Shown: positions 23,947 through 37,898 of the stretch, one piece after another
Layout: every line of letters begins with the position of its first letter
How positions within the stretch are numbered: position 1 is the first letter of the stretch
Origin: Cloeon dipterum
Lineage: Eukaryota; Arthropoda; Insecta; Ephemeroptera; Baetidae
Assembly: GCF_949628265.1 (NCBI RefSeq)
Contig: NC_088786.1
Coordinates: 3,844,001-3,908,000 of the forward strand
DNA: 64,000 bases
Direction: 5' to 3'
Position numbers and translations under genes: made by a program
Notes under the pieces: generated by a model
What the model was told of the DNA's origin: nothing
Seen by the model: only the letters and a program-made list of their open reading frames with translations
The model's database searches: none

Positions 23947-26900
23947 CTAAAGGAGGGGCAAACAAGGCGAATCCTGCCAAACATCGACAGGAAGGTCCGC
24001 AAACTGGTTGCACTCACACGGCCTCTTTCTTTGTAGCATTAATTTACATTGGGCGTCTCGCAGCCCAAAAAGGCAAACCGAGATGACTGAAAAGCTCCAC
24101 AAAACGCCAAAGTAAGAAGAACCGCTACATTTTTACCAAATTCCCCATTTAAATACCTCGGTTAAATTAAATATTAAATTAATATTGACATATCCTTAAT
24201 AGGAGTTTAAAGGCTAAAACAGCAAACTTTAATTGCAAGTGGCCTATTATTCTTAAAAATGATAACTTTTAAGGTGGGAGCTGGATCAACTTCTTAAGCC
24301 AAATTTTAAACCTAAGTGCCTGAAAAAATTTTAAAAGTGAAGTTGCGTAGTTCTTAACTGAGACCATTTTTCAGTAGCAATTTTTGACCGGTGGCTGGCG
24401 CAGCATATCCAAAGTCACAGCGGCTGACAACGTGACCCAAAATTAGCCAGCGGTTGGCTGAGACCTCTAAAAGTTTTTGAGCTGAACTTGAAAATTAATT
24501 AGAGGTCTCAGCCTCGAGATTTAGGGCGGCGGCTGGTGGAAGCGGCTTAGCCGAATATTTTGCCCGGCGGCGGCTGGCAATTTTCACCAGCTGGTGAGGC
24601 TGACAATATTTTCAACGTGAACTTTGATAGTGCTTATATTTTTTAGACATTTTTTTCTCCTGTGCTTTTTAATTTTTGACCATTTTTCACCGGCAGCTGA
24701 CGTGGCTGCGCAGCTTAGCCGGATCCACGGCGGCTGGTGGCTGCCCATGTGACCCAAAACTTTCCGGCTGGCGCGGCGCAGCGCGGCTGGCTGAGTCCTC
24801 TATAATTAATTTAAGTAGTTTATGTGGATTTAATTTAAAAACAGCGTTTTATGGTGAATCTTTGGCTTAATGCTTGGTTTAAAGTTTTGAAAATTTTGAA
24901 ATCGTTAAAAAAACAAATAATTAGCATTGCTTTTCTATGGCCTCAAATATTTCAGGTTGACCCCTGCAAAATTTTCATCCTTTTCAATATTTAATCTGTT
25001 GTTATTTCAAGGAAAGATATTAATCAGCCTTAAAAGTAATATATTTGTTAGTATATATGGTTAGGCATCATTTTCCTTGTACTCAATTTTAATGAGTTTC
25101 CTCCTCCAGAAATACTTCTCGATCATTCGACAATTCAGTCCAGCCGGAGAGTAAGTAAGACCTGGAAAGCCGGTTTGCGCGTGGTGAGCAATAAACGTCT
25201 AGAAGAGTTGCGCGTCGTAGTCATGCAACAGTTAAGATGCCGGTGTCCCAATAAAGCGCGCGAAACCCATACGCTCTTCAGCAAGAGATTCATAAATAAT
25301 AATAGCTTTCTATATTAAATATTGCAACAAGCCAGAAGAGAAGAGGGTCAAACCGTTTTTATGCTGATATATTGGCAAGACCATGGATGGATGGAAAAGA
25401 CGTAAATGGTGCGACCTACAAGGCCGTTTGAAGTTCATCGTGCCAAACAGCCGAGGGGAGAAGAGATGTGCTCCTGGGTGCGTACGAAAAGAATTCCTCG
25501 GTCAAGTTCATCACGCAGAATAATGATGGAATTTTATTTTATAGGAATGTATTAATTAAAATATTTATAAGAGGGGGTTTTATAATTGAAATTATATTTA
25601 ATGGACTTCTGTGCTTCTGTGATCTCTCTTTTTCTTTTTTCATAGTTTTATTCAACAAATTCACGCAGATTGTTTATACATATATTGATAATCCTGTTAA
25701 AATAAATAATGCGGTTTTTAATACTAATGTTAGTTGCGAACGAAAATCATTCGAAGTAGGAAATCAACACCTCACCAAAGAGTAATGCGTTAAAAGAGAA
25801 AAATATGTATCTATGTAAATCACATATCATGAACAATAAGCAACAATAAAAAATAAACAATCTCTAATCCATAGTACATATTATGAAGTGCTAGACCAAA
25901 AACTTATTATTGTATCAAATCATTTAAATAAATCATATGTAGTTTTATTTAATTTTTTTTGCAGTCAAATCGTTCATTGGTAATCTCTTCTCTATTTCTG
26001 CTACTTTTGAAGCAAACAAGTACATTTTTTCTGAATAAATAATTTATTAAGCGGATTAAGCGCAGTTATGCGTGCAACACTAAGCCTACAATCATCCGCA
26101 TCTTTTTTTCAACTCTTTGCTTCTTCTCTTAAAATTATTCTTTTTGTCGAAATTTCAAAATATGATACTTTTCTCACCGTTCACCACAAAATCTACATTT
26201 ACAAATATCTTAGGGTTCATAATGATACATCTTGTTTACACAGAACAAATACTACATATAAATAGTGATATCCATGGCACGCAAATCGAGTAAATTCATA
26301 TTTATCCTCAAAATTTGGTCCCCTCCATTTATCAATTAACATTGTTTCAGTCTAATAAAATTCATCTCAAATCAGAAGTCTATTTTTGAAAAAACATATC
26401 AAATTTTGATAAATTTAAATCTTTAAAAAATACAAAATAAATCTTTACAAAAGTATTAAAGCTTTTTGTGAGTACGCCTTGATATAAGTGAAGTGTACAA
26501 AATGGCTGAATCCGTTACAAACCGCCATCGCAAATTCGTCGCCGAAAAGTATGTCACAAGCTTGTAGTGCGGAATCCTAAACACAATTTTCCCATCATCA
26601 CGGCGGAACACCAGGTACGCCTCATCTAACTAAATTTCCTCTATAGCTTGATGCTGTGCAATCTTCTCAAACCGTTATTAATAACTGCAAAGATTTAAGT
26701 TAGTCTCAGACAACAAACTAAGCGTTGCGGTGCAAAGAAAATAAGCTTCAGGCCATAAAAATAACGCCGCTATCAAATTGGTGTTGCGAATGGCAGTAAG
26801 ATGCAAAGGGTGATTTTGCTCTTTCCTGGTGGGAGCGAATATGAATGAAGAAATAAATTTATAACAAACGACGTCTTGCAGACTGCGCCAGAGAGCAAAA

Positions 26901-28320
26901 AAGCGACGACAGCAGTGAATCTACTTTTTACGGCAAGACAAAGAAATCGCGTTTAAAATGAGACACTAACGAGCCGCCGCTGCCTGCATTTCTTACGAGA
27001 CGTGTGCCTAAATCAAGTTTATATCCCATTGCGTTTTTGCACTTACGTTTATATGACAATTTGCATGGTCCGTACATTTAAGGAACCACGCACAAGAAAA
27101 AGGAATATTATTTTAATTTGAAATAATACAATTATGAACGTAAAAAAGTAAGATTGGCAGGATAAACACTTTACTAAGCATCTCACATGTAGTTGTATCC
27201 TAACAAAATGATAATTACATTAATATCACGTCATAAGAGAGTTCCGAGCGCTAAAATTTTCAAATATTTAACCTCCTCCGCAGTTTAAGACATGCGATTT
27301 TTTATTTTATTTTAATAAACAGCAAAATCCCACTTAAATCTGAATGGGTCATGGGACCACAAATGTAACTCAAAATATTTAAGTTCTATTATTTAAGTAA
27401 ATTTTAGATTTGACACTGACCAACTTTACAAAATTTAATTAAAAAATATAGCATGAAAAATTAAAAAATAAATCCTAAAAATTACAAACTAACGCGGAAT
27501 CATGGTGCTGACCGGAGCAGGCTAAAGCATGCTGACGAGATCTGGTTTTGGTAACTGCCAAAACCGGCTCTTACTGGTTGAATCGTGCGCATACAATTAT
27601 TACACTGCGTGGCTCAAACTGACCCGGGAACCAAAATCACGTAGGCCACTGTGGAATGGGGACATTGCAAATTTAATGCTATCCAGCAGGACCAACCGAA
27701 TTTCCAACTGTCGAAACTCGATTTTGAGGTCAACGAAATACAAGTAAATAACCAGATCAGATGGCGGGCGACACACAGATTGGTGCGATAAGTTTGGAGT
27801 GTGCCATCACTTCAATGGTTTTCAAACTAACATGGCTGTCAAGAGGTATCTGAAAAATCAACATGTTTGACCAAAAGATAGTGCCCATTTTTATTATATA
27901 ACAAGCGGGGTAACTTAAAAAATCTCCAAATCAAATCGTACCCAGTTTCATAATTGAATAGATCATGTCATCGATTATTATCCTCCAGTCTCTATTAAGG
28001 AGCAATTGAATTGTAGCATTGTTTGAAAAATATTGATATGTAAATTCTGTCCTCTACTCTCTTTTGTTTAATATTTTGTTTCGCAAATTCGTGCATTTTT
28101 TGCTCTTTTTAACGAATCCCTATAATTGGTGCAATTAAAATGGAAAAAAAATAAAAAGCTATTCTTGGCTTGCAAACTGCAAACCGTTACACTGATGATT
28201 GATTTTCAACACACAACTAACTAAACTATAACGAATTTGCGTAAGGGTTTAATTGCACCTTGAAGCGATTGCGTACGTCGTTTAAAAATATAAAGCGACA
28301 CTCGTGGGCGCTTCGATACG
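23947..28320. other. Gene-poor AT-rich stretch with a GC-rich repeat cluster
   Basis: No exon model could be supported. The only structured part is the GC-rich repeat cluster at 24370-24810. Short open frames here have no protein-like features. Confidence 0.5.
24370..24810. repeat. Cluster of GC-rich imperfect repeats with a 15-bp inverted repeat
   Basis: Variants of 'cggctggtggc' recur throughout. Two imperfect direct units, 24370-24475 and about 24676-24815, each contain 'gtgacccaaaa' followed by 'ggctgag-cctcta'. A perfect inverted repeat, GGCTGAGACCTCTAA at 24456-24470 and its complement at 24499-24513, can form a hairpin with a 28-nt loop. Probably remains of a small non-autonomous transposon. 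Confidence 0.6.
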
Positions 28321-31300
28321 GCGCTAATGGGAAAATTGGTTACACACAAGCAGCATTCTAATCATCTGTTGCGAGGCAGGAGCGATTCCGTGCGCCAAAT
28401 CGTGGCAAAGCACGGTTCTCATCCAACGCCGGCTGGTCCAGCAGCGACCAGCCGTCCTGGCATCCAGCCGGCGTGTTCGTCTCTGGATGCTATTGGGAAG
28501 CAATGCCGAGGTCAGCGCGTGCTTACGTGCATCTCGACTGGCGCTGTATGGAGTCCAAGCTGCGGTCGCTGCGCTCGCGGTGGTAGCCTGATTTTACATA
28601 AAATTAATTTCACAATTAATCCCTAATTGAGTACAAATAAAAACATCGTCTAGTGCCTTACTAAGAAATTAGCACTTTTCTTCTTGCAGTTTTTAAATTG
28701 AATTGCACGATTATATCAAATTATGGGCGATGATTATGATCAATTATAATTATTTTCGAATTTTAATAAAGATTTAATTAATAATACCTTAAAATGGACG
28801 AGAAATGGCACAAACTAATAAGAGGTCTTGGTCTGCCCAAAAATATATTATCTTATAAAATGTCTCTAACAGTTCGGTTGAATGACATACAAAAATGTGC
28901 ACCTTAGTGGAATATATAATATGTAATGAAATTAGAGAAATCTATTAGAAAAAGTACGTGTGTGCTTATTTGAGACAAACGAGGGCTATCGTCTGATAGG
29001 ATCCTATCAGAATCAACTTTGCAACAAGCATCACGTGTCCAAGATTTTAATGACCGGGTTAAAGCAAACGCTTTTGCTGCTCTGCGGCACGTAGGTGCTT
29101 TTTTTTAAGGAAAACCTACGTCGCACCACATTCGCCACTTTTTCTCACTCTCTCATGCACGTGGCGCTGAAACCAAACAGCCGCGTCGCTCGCATTTTAT
29201 TTGCGAGTCTACTGTAGCCATTACGAAAGGTCGACCAGATTCGGAGCAAAGTCGCCGCGGCTTGTTACAAAGTGATCAGGAACCTGTCTTGATGCGATAT
29301 TAATTCCTCCTCCGCTGACTCCGTGTCTGATGCATTTGAGGTGTTTGACCCTATATATCTAGATATCTAGTTAGTTAATGACTGGAAGAGCTAGATTCGT
29401 GTTTCTTGCTTTCAATCGTTTGGGTCGTTCAAACAAAATGTCATTCGGCCATGAACTCTTAATTCCCCACGACTAGGTAACTTTTAATACATAGGTGCTA
29501 CCTCGGTGAAATATAATTTCGAAACAAAGTAATCAATTATTAGAGGTTAATTCTCAAGAATTTGTGGAATTTATGCACATATTGGAAAAACTAATAAAAA
29601 AATTGTTTCACCTAATATTAATATTTTTCCATTGGATTGTAGAGAATATTTTTAATGAAAAAGAAAATGTCATCGATTTTTTGCAAAATAGGTAAATGAA
29701 ATTTAGAAAACTGTTAACTTTTAGCTCTAATAAAATTTTCTGCGTTTATTTTTTTCAATATCCCTGTAATATAATACATACGTTTATTCTGTATGCTAAA
29801 TTTAAATACTAATAGGCTCTATGACAAATGTGCAGGTTTATAGATACAAGCAGCCGCAAATAACGGTAGTCGCTAATTTTTAACTATTTTACTAACCCGT
29901 AACCTTAATCGTATTGCAAGCTAACTCATACTCAAGCTCATCATACGGAAAGGCCAACCATGTGTGCAAAATTAAAATACTAGTTTATGGACTTGACGTT
30001 CTGGACAAATATCACATCTTTCGTAGAAGCGCTAAAAAAAGCGGTGAACACTGTATTTTAAGTCTAATGGTGTAGTGCCTCGGCACTTATTTGGCGAATA
30101 TTGACATTCCCCGTTCATTGCAGCCGGTGGGTTGGTCTAAATGGCAGGGTACAGTATTAATTGGCAGTGGGGACAGTTTGCGAATTTGTCCGGCAATCAG
30201 CATCCATTGCAGCAGGGACAACCGCCCGCCGGCGGTTGATCACTCGGCCCCTGCATGCTTCTAAAATGGTAATATACGCCGGCTTCTACATTTTTTTGGC
30301 TAAACAGCTCGATTACCGTTTGTGTGAATTCTTGAAAATCACCTCGAATGAAATCTAAATAAAATGAAAATTACACTTACCAAAGAATTTTTAGCACTAC
30401 TAATTTTGCAAATGTGGAAAGGAATTCGAGGACAGATAACCTTTTCAGGAGTTTATAATGGCGACGAGTTTGTTTTGTATACTCCCGTTCTCTAAATCGC
30501 TTTTCAAAAACACATGGCGTTGAGCCATTTCGCAGCGCGCCTGTAGTCAAGATATTTAACAATAAACATCACTTTCGATGGCATTCAGAATAAATTATTA
30601 TCCTATAAAACAGCCATTTCATCGACTGTAGACTTTCCTTGTGTCTAGAAACACGGCTGTTTCATTGACTGGAGATTTTTCGCCAGACTTTCCTTATGGC
30701 TCAGAATGAATTTGGCAGAACTGTTATTCCACTCACTCGAAGGCACGTGCCACTCTCGTAAAATAATTGGAGCAATTTCCCTTGGCGGAGGAGTGCACGA
30801 AAGCGCGGTCGTTATATTTTGCCTCGTGGATATGTGATTTTGCTTAAACAGCGTGAGACACCAATACTATACTCTCTTGCCTACCGCAATAGCCAGCTGG
30901 ACGTTCAGGTTGATCGTAAAATTTTTACGTTCGAGGCCACTACTCACTTGAACACTGCTGAACGCCTGTGGCGGCTCGCGCCACGCGTGTTCATGAGATA
31001 TTTTTATGAATGAAACTGTCATAACCTGTTTTTGCAAGCGTTCACACGTTTTGGTATAAGCTTATTCATAAACCCGTCAAGTAAATTAATTCTAACATAT
31101 TTTTTATCAATTGCGTGTTTGCGTTTAGCAATTTGAAAATTACTAGGTTTAATTTTTAGAATTGTTTTTTCATTAAAACGTCTTCTGAATTTTAGATCCT
31201 GCTATAAGTCATTGATAAACCGTTTAATTTTCTAGAAATTTGGCAAAATATGAAATCTAAAACTGTTCCTCATCAACATAATCACAGTCCAAAAATTATT

Positions 31301-33540
31301 CCAGGTCATAGAATTGGTAGTTCAAAACTAGCTGCTTGACTTTTGAAATGAACTCTTTACTATCATCAATTAAGATTAATTGAAATTGGAAGCGCATTAA
31401 ACAGTCAGATCGGGATCATGCTTGCTGGATTTTGCACCGCCTGTTTCAAATAAAATGGTACATAGGTCATTCACACAAGACATGCGCTATTTTCTTTGCT
31501 ACGAGTGCGTATACCGGGACACCTCTACTTTCTACTTACTTTGATAAACAAATGAAACATGCTCTTAACTATTGATATTTTAAGCTATATTTTCCCTACT
31601 CATGAAGTTCTAAATCATTACTAAAACGGGACAAGCAATTTCAAAGCGTACGCATGTGGTTTTGTCTCGAGTTCTAGATTCATTGTACCCTTTGATGGTA
31701 TTCTTTTATCTTTGATGAAAAATCAAACAGCGCTCGCAGCTATGGAAGATCGTGCTATTGTCTTTGATTGACGCATAATAATTTTTTGTTGCCATGCAGA
31801 AAGTCTGCTATATTAGGTTGAATTTAATTTAAAAAAAGCATGCACAAGGTTATTTCTTAAAAAAACTGACCCTCTTTCCTCTGACTTTTCACACGTAGCA
31901 CCTGTAATTTAAAAATTGTTCGCCGAGGTAGCATTAGATTTATGAAGCAGCATGCATATTTCATGTGTGTGGGACATTTTCCCCCTTTGGCAGTTAGAAA
32001 CCAGTTTAATAAATATCGAGAGGGTAAAGAAATAAACGCAAGAAATTTACAATGGGAAATAAAACGAGTTGGGCTAAATAATTGCAGATTGTTCATCATC
32101 AAAGATGAAAAATACTCATTTTTATTGCTCATAAGTTCTAAAAGAGTGAGAGAAATGCTGGCATTTTTTTAAACGTTTCGTCCATTCTCTTCTATTCCTA
32201 CAATTTTCTTACTAAATAAAAAATATGTGCACCTGTCTTTATTTTTATTCTATTAATAGTTATCGTCATTTAAAGCTATTAAATGATTTCAGATACAACC
32301 CGTCACATTCTGTCCAAACGTGTCAAATCTGACGCAGGTATTAGCGAATACTACCGCCACTATCATTATTCTAATTGTGATTTATAAGGATCGCTTGGAC
32401 GCTGATACATCCGAGTGCGGCACGCGCCGTTGAACACGTCCCAAAGAGAAACCAGTTTTTAGACGGTTCAACCCAGCCGTAGTATAAGCGGTGCTTCAAA
32501 AAGGTTCAGAAATTATTTAGCAGAGTGTTCAGGTATTTATCGTGCGCGTGAACGGTCGCGCTACTGGTGTGTACATATTTTGAATTAATTAACTTGTCAT
32601 TTTCTTTATAGCCAGCAACATTAGAGCGAGCATGTGATGAATGACGCCCAATTGAACATCATGCAGTGTGGTCCCCGAGAATGGATGGTTTGTGTTCGCA
32701 AAAAACGCCCATGCTGAACAACTTGCCTGCTAGAACAAGATGTAGACGTTTAATGAATTCCACCAGTTTCTATCATGATACTTATACCTCTTATTATCTT
32801 TACGAAAATAGATTTGCCATGAACGACCAATGGAGATGATATTTATTTTTCAATGAACCTGCTCCAGAGAGGGATCACAAAAGGAATACAATTTTAATTT
32901 GACTTATCTGCCAGGGAAACCAAACTAATCGTTAAAACACAATATATTTGTATCTCATCAATCAGTTCCAAATTTTGAAGAGTTAATTTCTACGCACTTA
33001 TTCATTAATTAATTAATAATTATTTTACTATATGCATTAAAAACGTTAGTTGAGATCACTCATTTTTGGGGAAGTGGATTTTTAAAATGAATTAATTTCC
33101 ACAGATATATAAAAACTCAGTTAATTTGCTTTTCACGAATCCAAGCTGATTTTTACTAATATTTAAAAAAAGATCAACGAAAAAGGTGTAGCGTGAAGCC
33201 TTTTATACCAAATTTGCTTCATTTTGGTGTAACGCTTTGAGCACAACCTCTTGGGTCCACACCTATAAAGCTCTCATAAAATAGTTTACGGCTTGACGCC
33301 AATTGAGGATCGTTAATTTATATTTATGCATAAAAAATACCCAAGAAAGCGCTTGAGCCGTGCTGCTGCGCATAAGGCTTAAATTCTAGCAACGGTCCGA
33401 ATTGTATCTAGGATAACTTCTGTTCACGCAACAAAACATAGTTACATATTTTGTGGTGGAAGCCGTTTTTTGAGTACTTTAGGAAAATGGACAACATGCA
33501 AATTTTAAAGGCACGTTAGTGATTTGTAGAACTAATCCCG
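28321..33540. other. Gene-poor stretch with an isolated GC-rich island and hairpin
   Basis: Mostly AT-rich. GC-richer islands stand at about 28375-28590, 29000-29330 and 32380-32480. No exon could be supported. The hairpin at 28426-28474 is described separately. Confidence 0.45.
28426..28474. other. Nested GC-rich hairpin
   Basis: ACGCCGGCTGG at 28426-28436 is exactly complementary to CCAGCCGGCGT at 28464-28474. Inside it, GCTGGTC at 28432-28438 pairs with GACCAGC at 28446-28452 in an alternative fold. Could be a structured RNA or a transposon remnant. Confidence 0.45.
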
Positions 33541-36500
33541 AATATTTTTCGCATTGCGTTGTAGCAAATTTTCAACTGTCGTGCCTTAACTGCCGCGCCG
33601 CGCAACTGCCTTAACAACTAGAAGCCGCTCCGCCAGAAGAAGAGAGCAAGCAGAGTTAACGTCGGGTGCCCGCTTCGCAGCAGCGGCAGGACGGCGGGCC
33701 ACCGAGAGAAAACCTTTGGAGCCGAGTTGCGAGATCCACCATAAAACAATACTGTATAGGAATTTGTGGTTATGCTAGGTTTATTCAAAATTGCTTCGTG
33801 TTATCTAGTTTTGTCATTTTTAATTAAGGATATTCATGCTAGTCATATTGTTTAAATTTATCGAATGTAAGTTATTTTAAAAGTATATGTAGTGTTCTTT
33901 ATCAGCAATAAATTGAAAATGAGGTCAATCCACATCCACACGACGTATAATTAAATATCCATCCGAATTAATTTTTGTGCGAAACGCACGTTTCATAACT
34001 GCCCTCGGGGCACCAAACACGCACACCAATTATGACACACAGAAATTATTATTGGGCGGACCGCAGAAGCCACAACAAACCATGATCTTGCCAACCAGCA
34101 TTGTATTCTGTTACGAATATTAAAAAATCTCCTTTTAACCTGCTAACACGTAAAAGATTTTTCTAACAGATTTAAAAAGCGAAAAGGAAAAATTATTTCA
34201 GAAATAAGAGAACAACCACGGAAATCACCTATGGTCTGTCTTGCTTAGTCTTGAAATTGTCAGATAAAATAATTTAATAAAAAAGTTGCAAGATCAGACG
34301 AAAAGAAGAAGCAAAACGATTTAGAAGTTAATACCTCGCCACATTAAGTTGCATAAATAACTATGGCCATTGCTAACTTTCCACAAGTGCTACTAAATTT
34401 CAATGATTTTGTAAGTTTTGGAAATTCAGTATTTGCATTCTAGTTAAAAATTTATTTTATCAATCAGTTGAAGGCATGACACGTGCATGAATACAAGTAG
34501 GACGCGAGCATCGAGTAATGTGACTAACCCTGTCAAAGCAAACCGTCTGCCCAGTAAAGTTGAAGACGATAAAAGGCTGAAAACATTTTTAGGTAAGTCT
34601 CTTCCAACGCTGCCCGTCGGTGTTCTTTAAATGTTAATATGCTGCAAGTAAAAACGAGTAACAATTTAGTTTGCCCCAGACGTCTACGTGTCCGTCCTTC
34701 TGCAGAATCGTCGACAAGGTGAATGCCACAAATTATCGTCTCGAAAATGCGCAAGTTGCTGCGCTCGGACTCTCTGAGATGTGGATGTGTGGCCTAACTG
34801 GTTGGATATTTGCATACCAATTGGTGCTAATGCTCCATTTTCTCCTGTCCTGTCTGGCCCGAATTTTTAATAGAATTTAATTGTTACACCAATAAAATAA
34901 ATGAAGAAATTTTTGTTAGAAGTGTCCTTTACTTTAAAGCTTAAAAGATTTTTCATTGTATCCGCATAAAGAAATGGTGTTTTTACATTATTTATTTAGA
35001 GATTTCACCAATTTTGAATTCACTACGTAATTAAATATATTACAAAACTGAGATGCTAACACATACAGCACTCTCAAGCAAATCCAACGATTGAGAGGTA
35101 TATTTTATTTGGTAATTATGACAGAATACCTTAGAATATTGTAAAAAAATATCAATTTAGAGTTTCATCTCGAAAAAAGTTCATTTAGATTTTGATATTT
35201 ATTTATATTTTGGGAAAGTAAAAGGAAATCGAGACTTTAAACTAAATTAAATGCAAATTTGAGTTATTTTTTCCCCAACCTGATATTTAAAACATCACGC
35301 ATTATGAAGATAAAAATTTGGGTTGGAGTAGTAATAATAGAATCATATTTTTGTCTTGACTCGTTGAACTTGGACCAGAAAATACAATAACATCGATTTA
35401 AAGTTCAAAGACTGATTAAAATTCATCCATTTTAATTTAAAATGACTTCTTGGCAAAAAATAATTATGGTGTTAGGTGAGTGCTTTACAATTATTTAATT
35501 TATCTTAGAAATTACCATTCAGTTATTAATCTTCTGCGTCGCGTACAAATCAATCTTCGTCCGACATCCATATTTTAAATTTCGTCTCGATCACACAAAT
35601 TAACAACGGAAAGTATTTCTTTGCCACAATCAAGATACTTAAACAATTTGATGATTGAAAAAACGCCTATATCCGCAAAAACGTTGAGAAGCGGCATTTG
35701 TGGATTGTGCCCACCGAGGCCATACCACCTCATTTTTTGGACCCGCCCGCTCTCGACGAGCCACGTATGTACTCTCCCTACTGACGGGTTGATCACTCGC
35801 TCCTGCCGGCTAACACAGACTCTCGAATAAATTTCGTAAATAATTATCATTCTCAAGTTCAGACGGCGAAATAATCCATTTGACCGAAAAATATAAAATA
35901 GAAGGATTCAAACACTCGCTTCAGCAGGTTTGCTCTATACATAGTAGCATTATTTGAAATAAAAATTATACAAATAATGTTTTATTCAATAATCATACAA
36001 AATAATCAGATCAGGCAGAGGAATATATTTTTCACAAATTATTCATCAATACTTTTGGTGTTTGAATAATATTTCTACCTCTTTTAGGCTCAAAGAAAAA
36101 TTGCAGAAATATTATCAACGAGAGCATCACAAAATTCGAAATAAATTTGCTCACCTGAGAAAACACCGACCATAGCCTGCGGCAAAACGTCTGAGGACTG
36201 ATCAGAAAACTGGACTAAAAGCAGCCGAGCGTCGAAAATGATTTACAGCTGCTCTAGAGTGCATGCATCATCACGCCCATATTTTATTTCACACTGCAGG
36301 CTGAAAAAACTAATGGATCCCATTAATGGACTCTAAATTAGAAAATTGATGCATAGATCAAAAGCGAAGTTAGGTGATGATTTTACACCTTTGTTTACTT
36401 CGCTAGTATTTTAGACACATGGCTCTAAGAAATATAAAATTTATAATTTTGCTAATGAGGGCTCAACTGCAAAACACCATAAAATAAATAATTTAAATTA

Positions 36501-37826
36501 TTTCAGCAGAAGTGAGCTCATTAGCGTAATAAGGTAAGGTATGATGACGAAATTCGAGGATGACTGGACGACACGCCAATTAGGTGCTGAATAAATTCTT
36601 GAGCGGGGCATTATCCTGTTTTTCCCCTTGTTGGCTGATTGTGAGACAAACATAATTTGCTTAATTGGAAGGGCTCAATCCACAAGAAGTACGGTGAACG
36701 CATATATTTAACTTGTTTTATTGTTTTGTTTCCTTGCTTGTTTTATATGTATATTTTTCAACGCCGTAATCCATGAAATCATTTTTTCTCGAGTGAAGAA
36801 AACGAGTGTCACGAATATTTTTTACTTGTGAGGTAAAGTAATATAATATTTTATTGCATACAATATATTCATGAGATGTTTTAGTACTCTGGTAGCTAAA
36901 TGATTTTAAGGGCCTCTGAAACTTGAGAAGCTTATTAAAACTAACCCAGAAAATTTATTTTGTGGCAAAAGATTAATCGATTTTCAAAATTTTGTTCATG
37001 CTTCGCTCTGATCTTGAAAATAATAACTATTCAGGAAACGTTTATTAGATATAACGGATTTTAGTATTTTTTTAAACAAAATTTTAGGTGGAATTCTATG
37101 AACTAATTTCGACAGCTTTAAACTATTAGCCACTATTAAACTAAATGTTATCTCACAATTAAATTGAGAGAACAATCAGAGCAGAGTTTACTTTAGGCAA
37201 TGAGGAATTTTTAGGCAGTTTCGACGTTAATAATTTTCTTGAAGGTTATATAGCGATAAAGGTATGCCCATAATAAGAACTATTTATAAGATATAATTTT
37301 TATTGACTGGAATTTTGTATCCATTAAAAACAGGAATAGTTCCAATCTTAAATATCGGCTCTCTTTAATTTCCATAGAAACATTTTCCCCAGTTTCCCAA
37401 ACTGTATGCGTTGAATAAAATAATGCAATCCCTCCCTTTGCTAGGATGCAATTTTATTGTTATAATAAAGCAGCCCATTCAACGAACCAAAAAATTATCG
37501 CATCTGTGTTAACTCACATCTGGCCAAAGGCATTCCGCTTTGAGATCACCCATATCAGGTGTGCTAACAGATTTTATTTATTCATCTGTAGGCACACCAG
37601 CATCGCTCCAAAGCTGCGTTCGATTCCCACTCTTGGGTAGCAAGGCTGCATAGGCCAGGTCGCGTCGGAAGTAAAAAAAAGCGGTGGCGAGCGAAACTGT
37701 GTTACTTTTTGATTTGGCAGAAGAAGGGTTGCAACAGCATCTTGCTGAGGCTGCGGCGAGTGGGGGGCCGGCAACATTGAGCCAAGTTCGGCAGGAACCA
37801 CCTTTTGGGTATCCTCCTCTCGCACG
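33541..37826. other. Intergenic region before the lectin genes
   Basis: A GC-rich block at about 33590-33740 carries two 'ctgccttaac' direct repeats. A perfect splice-donor word (AG|GTAAGT) at 34591-34597 follows a 35-codon open frame starting at 34487, but no second exon could be supported. An ORF at 34671-34880 is followed by AATAAA at about 34893. Otherwise nothing recognisable. Confidence 0.4.
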
Positions 37827-37850
37827 CTGCCCTTGCGCGTATAATTTGTA
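37800..37850 (+). promoter_or_regulatory. Shared core-promoter block of lectin gene A
   Basis: Contains CCTTTTGG, ATCCTCCT and the TATA-like word TATAATTTGTA (37840-37850), 49 bp before the ATG. The same words in the same order precede the second lectin gene at 43270-43320, while the rest of the flanks differ. Confidence 0.6.
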
Positions 37851-37898
37851 TGATGACTCCGGTGACTTCATTTCTCCGTTGATCGCCACCCAACCAAC

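Noticed and set aside
34487..34880. Possible two-exon gene with a perfect AG|GTAAGT donor at 34591
   Set aside because: No acceptor choice gives a convincing downstream protein; a 35-codon frame is expected by chance.
37600..37640. tRNA B-box-like GTTCGATTCC
   Set aside because: No A box, no clover-leaf stems and no RNA polymerase III terminator at the right place.
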